Positions 57,666 through 64,000 of a stretch of 64,000 nucleotides of DNA are shown here, piece after piece. The notes beneath the pieces are model-generated. The model worked only from the letters and a program-made list of their open reading frames with translations, did not search any database and was not told where the DNA came from. Source of the DNA: Amaranthus tricolor (Eukaryota; Streptophyta; Magnoliopsida; Caryophyllales; Amaranthaceae); the NCBI RefSeq assembly GCF_026212465.1, contig NC_080052.1:31730326-31794325 (forward strand), written 5' to 3'. Position 1 is the first letter of the stretch; every line of letters starts with the position of its first letter. Position numbers and translations under genes: made by a program.

Positions 57666-58404
57666 TTTTGATCATTTATATATTGAACTATGCACATTTA
57701 AAAAGTACAAAATGTTAATATTTTGAAAGTATGCGATTAGATGATTCAACCAAGATTTCACTTGCTATATTTTTTCTTATACATCAGCCGCAATATATAA
57801 AATAAGTCCGAACATAAATAGTATCAATAACCGTAATGTTGCAAGTATTTCGGAACAGTTAAAATACCAACTTTAATATGTTAACAACTTAACAAGTTAA
57901 GAAATCAACTCCAAATAGATTAACATACAAGCTTTAATGGGCTAAAACACCAACTCAAAATAAGTTAACACAGGTAATGAGCGCCTATTTATTAATTTGT
58001 TTTTTCAATTATATATTAGACCAACCCAAATAAATGTGTCTCTCACAATAATTTGTTTTAGTGAAAAGACTACTCTTCAATCCTCATTTCGGGAGGATAT
58101 GCTTTACATCTATAGTTTTATTTTAATGTACATCTTATGCGAAGATAGTATGACGAGATGGTTAAATCGCTATAATATGTTATAAGCTTCTACTCCCTTA
58201 TTATAAGTTTTAACAATTTGTTTTACCTGCTATTTATTTTTTGAAAATTAATAGTACAAATTATTAAAATAAGTAACAAATTACTTTTGATAGAAAATTC
58301 AATAGAAATAGAGAAATAACAAGTTACACATTGTTCTCAAATATACGTAATAAGATAAAATTGATTAAAAGAGTGGTTAATATGTGAGAGTCATGCAAAT
58401 AATA

Positions 58405-58680
58405 TACTATCTCCTATTTAGCTTATGTGTCTCATTTTCTTTTATGGTCAAGTCATCTTAATTGTCCTATTTTTATTTTTGGTATGGGTTTTTGACTATT
58501 ATGTCCTTAGTAGTTTTATCCTATTTTCAATTATACCCTCCATTACTCATACTAATTTTCCTCCATTATATTAAAAACCCATAATACCACTCTCTTTCCT
58601 ACCCTTAGGGTCCCACTTTTGACTCTCCTTAAAATCCGTGAAAAATCAAATGAGACTTTTAAGGTGAATAGGAGGGAGTA
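58405..58680. mobile_element. Stowaway-type MITE, related copy
   Basis: Ends TACTATCTCCTATTTAG and GTGAATAGGAGGGAGTA. It shares TGTGTCTCATTTTC and ATGGTCAAGTCA with the element at 57355, so it is the same family. Slightly decayed left end. Confidence 0.8.
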
Positions 58681-59040
58681 TAAAGTAAATTGAAATGAAA
58701 ATAGGACAAAGTTAAAATTGAAGATGATATTTTATGAGGGTTTATAAGTTAAAATTATACTTAAAACATGATTTGATTTAGCCAAAGAATAAGTTGATGG
58801 GATTAGAATAAAGATATTCTTATACTTATGGAAGTGAAGATTCCATTAGTCAATTCCATTATTTTCATTGTATAAATTTTGTTTGATACTTAATTTGAGA
58901 AGTATCCATTTTATAGAGTGATATATTTATTAGAGTTTAGAGTAATACTTGTTCAATCTAGATCTCAGAAATTAATTATAGCCAATGACCAATATCAATT
59001 AGCTAATAATTTATAAAAACAATATGGAGTATAGCACTAG

Positions 59041-59043
<3 letters not shown>

Positions 59044-59075
<32 letters not shown>
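59044..59075. repeat. AT dinucleotide microsatellite
   Basis: About 16 AT units followed by a T run. Confidence 0.95.
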
Positions 59076-59083
<8 letters not shown>

Positions 59084-59537
59084 TTCTGATCAAATGTCGG
59101 ATTTGATAATACACCAATTTTAAAGGAAAAAAGAAAAGAGACTATAAAACCACATAAGACCATATGAGAAAAGTGAGTAAGAAAAAAATAATAATTTAAT
59201 AATACTCATAAATTCAAAGTAAACCAATAATCTTTTTCTCCATACAAGTTCACTCATTCCTTTCTTTCCGTTCACTAAATACTAACAAACTTCACCAACT
59301 CACCATTTTGCCAAAATGAACAAGATGAATAATTAATCATAGCAAGTGAAACAATTAAATTCATGATTTGTTAGAGAAATATGGGTTAGTATAATACTAT
59401 AATGTATGATGGTTAGTTTAATTTTCACCAAAGGTTTATTTTTCACCCCTATTTCTTAATATGTAGTTTTATTTAGTGTTTTTTAATCCTTTTTATATAG
59501 TCATGAGTTCAATTTGAGTCGAATTTGATAAACTAAT

Positions 59538-60715
59538 GGGATATTATTAATTAATGGTACCTCTGTCCTATAGCAAAATATCAATGGTACCCCAGTTAAT
59601 TTCAATGGTACCTCCTAAGTATATGCTAATTACAACCGTGACACTATTAATGATTTTTCCGTTAAATGTCCGTTAAATTTTGAATTTAACCTAACCATGG
59701 TTAGTTTCTTCTTCTTCCCTTTTCCTTTTCTTCTTACTGCTCTCCTTCCATGGTTGCTTCATCTCAAAAACCACTGACCCAAATTCGTCGATGTAAATTG
59801 CATCAATGAACCATACATTCATCGAATTCATAACACAAAACCCCAATCTATGTGGGTTTCCATCCAACAATTTACCCAAAAACGGAGTAATTTCGATGTC
59901 CTAAAAGGGTAAATCAAATGATTCAATGGAACTAATTGGTCTCCAAAGAAGGGGATTAATTCCACCAGTAAAAATCACAGTAAATGGCCAAACAGCTCCT
60001 ACTAAATCATCATCTAACTTCACTAAAACCTCCCTAAAAGGACCATTTCCAGGCAAACTCAAATTATTAGCCATTAAATAATCATTATCAAGATTTGTAT
60101 ACCAAAATTCATCATTTTCATGAAATGAAACATAAATTTCTAATACAGCTCTATAAACATTCTTAGGGATTACCAATTCCTTCATTTGAAAATCAGTAGA
60201 ATTCTGAATTTCAAACCATAATCCATCAATTAATGGTAAATTTCTGGAAATGGGTAGTATTAAATCTGCTGAATTTCCATATAAATCAACCAAATTTCCC
60301 TTTTTTTGATCAAAATTCTCAAATGGGTAGTAATGAAAAGTGATATTAACATGATAAACACCAGTATAAGTTTTATCAACAATATTTCCCAAATAAACTG
60401 AAAGATTTAAATTAGATTTCATAAGAAGAGATGAATATTTAGTTATATCCTTACGAACATTCCAGAAGAGGAATTCGGGTCAGTGGTTTTTTAGATGAAG
60501 CAGCCATGGAAGGAGAGCAGGAAGAGGAAATGGAAAAGGAAAAAAGAAGAAACTAACCATAGTTAGGTTAAATTGTAAATTTAACGGACATTTAACGAAA
60601 AAATTATTAATAGTGTCACGGTTGTAATTAGCATATACTTGGGGGTTACCATTGAAATTAGCTGGGGTACCATTAATATTTTGCTATAGTACAGAGGTAC
60701 CATTGATAATATCCT
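59538..60715 (-). mobile_element. Pack-MULE (Mutator-type) carrying a PNGase A gene fragment
   Basis: A perfect 9-bp target duplication, TAAACTAAT (59529-59537 and 60716-60724), brackets the element. Terminal inverted repeats are about 245 bp (59538-59786 and 60471-60715), with outer ends GGGATATTAT and the complement of ATAATATCCT. They are highly similar and contain AATGGTACC three times each, plus CCGTTAAATGTCCGTTAAAT. The 684 bp between them are a fragment of a host gene; there is no transposase. Long inverted repeats, a 9-bp duplication and captured host coding sequence define a Pack-MULE. Confidence 0.93.
59787..60470 (-). pseudogene. Captured fragment of peptide-N-glycanase A (PNGase A) gene
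   Basis: On the minus strand a continuous reading frame starts at the edge of the inverted repeat with FWNVRKDITKYSSLL and continues with VYLGNIVDKTYTGVYHVN, NVYRAVLEIYVSFHENDEFW, PFTVIFTGGINPLLWRPI and SFDLPF. A TAG stop at 59903-59901 interrupts it. Reading through, DIEITPFLGKLLDGNPHRLG and MNVWFIDA continue the same domain. This is the conserved core of the plant peptide-N4-(N-acetyl-glucosaminyl)asparagine amidase A family, secreted or vacuolar enzymes that strip N-glycans. Signal peptide, N-terminal quarter and C-terminal half are missing. One stop in 228 codons means it cannot make the enzyme, though the 173-codon frame from 60422 is open. Confidence 0.88.
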
Positions 60716-60729
60716 TAAACTAATTTATA

Positions 60730-62440
60730 ATTAGACTTTAAAATATCAAGTTCTTAGGATCTGATAAAGTTGTATCCTTACCTAAAACCCTTAATGCTAG
60801 TAGATCCAGATTTTAAAAATAAGTTCAATTCCTTTTATGTTTTATTTATAGCACCAAATTTATAAAATGTTGAATACTTTAGAAAAGAAGATAGTCATTA
60901 CTAATAGGTAAATTTAAGATTGAGAATTATTCATTTTAGAATTCAAAATTAGTACTTTTATCTTTTGCAAATTCTTTTATTCATTATTTGCATATATTCT
61001 TTATAATGGTGCAATTGCTCTATGGAAAAGCATAAAGGAGGATCAAGTAACCAATTCTGAAACAGAGCGATATCTAGAAAACCAAATGCAACACACTCTA
61101 AAGTAAACTCCAAATCATCAATCACCAATGCCAGTTGTAAGCCGGGGAAGCAACCCAATTGCATCAGCATTATGCTTCCCGGATCATGCAGCAGCACCAA
61201 GCTTCCTCACCCACCACCATGCATCCAATACATCCATTATAACCTCCAAGAGGTCATTATGTACTCAATTCAACAAATTTTCAACTTCACAACATAATCA
61301 ACTCTATCAAGTAACACTAATCACAACAAGAATGATACAACCTCAATTCAGGGTCGTTCATAGGGGTAGGCAAGAAATGCCGCCGTTTGGGGCTCAACAT
61401 ATATAGAGGCCTGATTTTAGTGTACACCATGAGTTTACAATAGACATTTTTAGAAAAAAGCCATATTTGAAAGAGGATGAAGAAAATGGATCTTAAAAAA
61501 ATATTTTTTTCATTATAAAGTGACTATTATTTTTTTAAGTACTTATTAAATATTATAATCGATCTTCTATATGAAAAGCTCATATTTATTATAATGCCTA
61601 GGGCCCAAAATGCCTAAACTGTGTGTGCAACCTCTTAAAGAGGACACTTAAGATCAAATTTATTATAATTAAAAAAGTTATAGAGTAATACAATTTACAT
61701 TGAAATGAATGAAAATAAAATGTTACTTAATGTTTTATGTAAAAAGAATGACAATGCTATCATATTTTTTTATGATTTCATGAATCATACTAATTTATCT
61801 AATACAATAATCACTTTGACACGCGGTGATTAGAGAATGAGAGTTAGATAAGTCATAAGTATAAGGTGTTAGCCACATAAATCGCTTAAAATGAGATTGC
61901 AATAAATAACTTCATCCTCCCAACATTTTTTCTAATTATCACATCTGAATAATAATCAAATTTTTAATCACGGAAATTGAATAGACACTGCTTTCTCAAT
62001 TCCTAATTATCTTTCTTAATTTTGCAGATGAATCAAATATTATCATCTCGTAATTTAAGTGGACTTCTTATAAAATGTAATATCTTTATAATTATTAAAT
62101 TTATTTTTGCTATTATAGCATTGTGAGGTGATTTGTCAATAACTTACAGTATAGTATTTAATATCTACTTTGATTGAGTATGAATTTTTTAATATGATTA
62201 GTCAATATCTTTTAACTTTTTTATCCTTATAATTATTTATTATGCTAAGAAAAAATTATCAAATAATTAAATTACTATTTATATATAAAAAGCTAAAAAA
62301 TCCCGCGGACATTAATTACACTAGTTCAACTATTAATACAATTACCATTATATTTTTGTTATTTTTTTTTCTCTTGTCATCTGATTCCATATGGTCTAAT
62401 TTTTTTATTTTTTAGAAAAATTGAACTAACATATTATTAA
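60730..62440. other. AT-rich intergenic sequence
   Basis: No gene recognised. The minus strand at 60958-61250 reads as a decayed, moderately codon-like stretch (LEFTLECVAFGFLDIALFQ) but no family was recognised. Confidence 0.4.
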
Positions 62441-62447
62441 ATGAGAA

Positions 62448-62686
62448 TACTCCCTCCTATTCATAGAGAATGAGACATTTGAGTTTTACACCAAAACTAA
62501 GGAGAACTAGAGGACCACTTAAAATTGGGTTGAAAACTCTTTTTCCATAAAAGATATTGATATTTATGTATTGTTGTGTTATTATAGTAAAAGTAAAAAG
62601 ATAAAAAAATGACAAAAATAAAAGTAAGACATTTTCAGTAAATTGACCCCAAAAAATATCTCATTCTCTCTCAATAGGAGGGAGTA
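62448..62686. mobile_element. Stowaway-type MITE (239 bp)
   Basis: Begins TACTCCCTCCTATTCATAGA and ends CTCTCAATAGGAGGGAGTA. Inverted termini with a TA duplication; inner GAGAATGAGACATTTGAG pairs loosely with the far end. Located about 150 bp upstream of the probable promoter/leader of the next gene. Confidence 0.85.
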
Positions 62687-62779
62687 TTTAATTATAATAG
62701 AATAAATCGGAACTCATGGTATTTTCCTACAAAATCAGAAATTGACTAGGGTTGCACTTCACCTTCAAGCCTACACAAA

Positions 62780-64000
62780 CCGAGAAGCAAAAGGCATAAA
62801 CTGCTTGGTTTCTGTCTCACCCTAAACAAAGAAGAACCATCCACCGACCACCAGTGTTCTTCTTTGTAAGTCTTGCTCACTTAAAATACCCTTCTGCGCT
62901 TATTTTGATTGCTCTTGTTGTTTTTTGGCGCTTGATTTGATTGCTCTTATTGTTTTTTGGCGCTTAATTCAATTGCTGTTATTGTTAAGTGAATGCCGAT
63001 TCTATTAAATTTGTATGCCTTGTTACTCAATGTTGATATAGTATAATAATTTTCTGGATAGTTTTTTGCATCTTTGACCTTATGAAAGTCTGTAATTTCA
63101 GTTTTCTATCCTAATTTTTCATTATTCTTAATGCTGTTCAACGTTTAAATGCTGCATTTCTGCATATAATTGATACACTATTGATGATATCCTTGACTAT
63201 TGGAGCTGTAGCTTATACCATTATCAGAGTCTATGATTCAATAACTTACTCCTGCATCTCTTATAATTTGATCCATTTTACCAAAAAAAAATAAAAAATA
63301 GAAGAGCTTCTTCAGATAAACGGGGCAAACTATATGGGATGAAGGAAGTAAATTCCGTCCAATAACTCTCTGAGTGGCAGCCACTCTTAGTGCATCATAA
63401 AAATGGGTTGCTATAGTTTTATGCTCAATGACACTAGTCATAGCTGGTCTTAGGATTTAGAATTTGAATTTTCAGCTTCGGGTTCTGTCAGATGCTGGAC
63501 TGATGAACTCTCGTAGAATTGCGTGGAGAATTCACCGCAGGATCATTAAATCCTATTAGTATAATTTGTACTGATAAAATAGTGTTCTTGTTCCCGTTTT
63601 CTTTGGGAGCATTTAGCATTGCTTATTTGAGGGGGTGGGGGAAGGAACTAGTGGTTTAACTAGGGGAATGTTAGTTCTTATTTGCTTTAAGGTAAAAAAA
63701 TTGTTTTTTATTTTGTGTTCGTATATATGCCATATTTTCCAAAACCTTGATGATTATTGTAATGTTGTTTGTATAAACGAAATAATTGCTCGTATTCTGT
63801 CTAGAAAATAAGTCACCTACACGGAGTATTCTAATAGAATGTCAGAAGAGTGTTATCAACTTTTCTAATACAATTATGATGGTTCATGAATCATGATAAT
63901 ATTTTCCAATGTAGGCAAAATGTCACTGGATGCTTTGGTCAACAATATCATATCCTCAAGTACAGCTACTTTCGAAGAAAGGGGATGCTTTTAAGTTTAT
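62780..64000 (+). other. Probable 5' end of a plus-strand gene running off the window
   Basis: A leader-like stretch (CCGACCACCAGTGTTCTTCTTT) ends at a consensus donor GTAAGT (62867). About 1 kb later TTCCAATGTAG is a good acceptor (63914), and an ATG follows at 63920: MSLDALVNNIISSSTATFEE. That frame stops at 63994 unless spliced earlier (GT at 63939 or 63961). Product unknown. Evidence is splice signals only. Confidence 0.35.
62907..62986. repeat. 32-bp tandem duplication in the leader intron
   Basis: GATTGCTCTTGTTGTTTTTT and GATTGCTCTTATTGTTTTTT start 32 bp apart; a third, partial copy follows. Confidence 0.85.

Noticed and set aside
60958..61406. Frames of 80 and 92 codons on opposite strands
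   Set aside because: Neither shows a recognised family or splice context; treated as intergenic.

Overview
The window is plant nuclear DNA: AT-rich, with GT-AG introns, TATA boxes, long microsatellites and many small transposons. It is most likely from a Caryophyllales plant. The reconstructed triose-phosphate translocator is 404 residues, the length I recall for the spinach precursor, and reads very close to it through the transit peptide. The exact species cannot be read from the sequence.

Six multi-exon genes were rebuilt exon by exon. All six lie on the minus strand. A 44-residue membrane peptide gene is at 4168-4435. SPO11-2, the meiotic double-strand-break protein, is at 5925-8670 (11 exons, 381 aa). 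An NFD6-like organelle-targeted small protein is at 14396-14812 (3' end unresolved). A chloroplast J-protein of the DJA6 type is at 16731-24598 (7 coding exons, 442 aa). A signal-peptide/coiled-coil/membrane protein is at 44133-49321 (11 exons, 319 aa). The chloroplast triose-phosphate/phosphate translocator is at 50662-56712 (12 exons, 404 aa). Two simpler genes lie between them: a defensin-like secreted cysteine-rich peptide on the plus strand (30108-30996) and a single-exon E6-like, asparagine-rich secreted protein on the minus strand (34240-35088). A further plus-strand gene probably begins at about 62.8 kb and runs off the right edge.

The rest is a mosaic of mobile DNA. It includes a decayed plant-mobile-domain (PMD) gene (967-2041), a Copia-type LTR remnant (2577-3061), a clean solo LTR of what looks like the same family with a 5-bp target duplication (28206-28680), and an internally deleted Copia element with both LTRs, primer site and gag/RNase H remnants (36264-38036). 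There is also a 2.3-kb foldback element with a minisatellite core (38560-40830), several MITEs, and a short SINE-like insertion with an 11-bp duplication (45724-45853). Two inverted copies of an unusual element built around six 22-bp repeats lie at 9145 and 32660. The most informative element is a Mutator-type transposon at 59538-60715, with ~245-bp terminal inverted repeats and a perfect 9-bp target duplication. It carries a captured fragment of a peptide-N-glycanase A gene (a Pack-MULE).

The genes do not form a pathway or operon; neighbours appear unrelated, as is normal in plants. Two products act in the chloroplast (the DJA6-like chaperone and the translocator), one in meiosis (SPO11-2) and two are secreted (defensin-like and E6-like). 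No CRISPR array, bacterial operon, tRNA or rRNA gene was seen.
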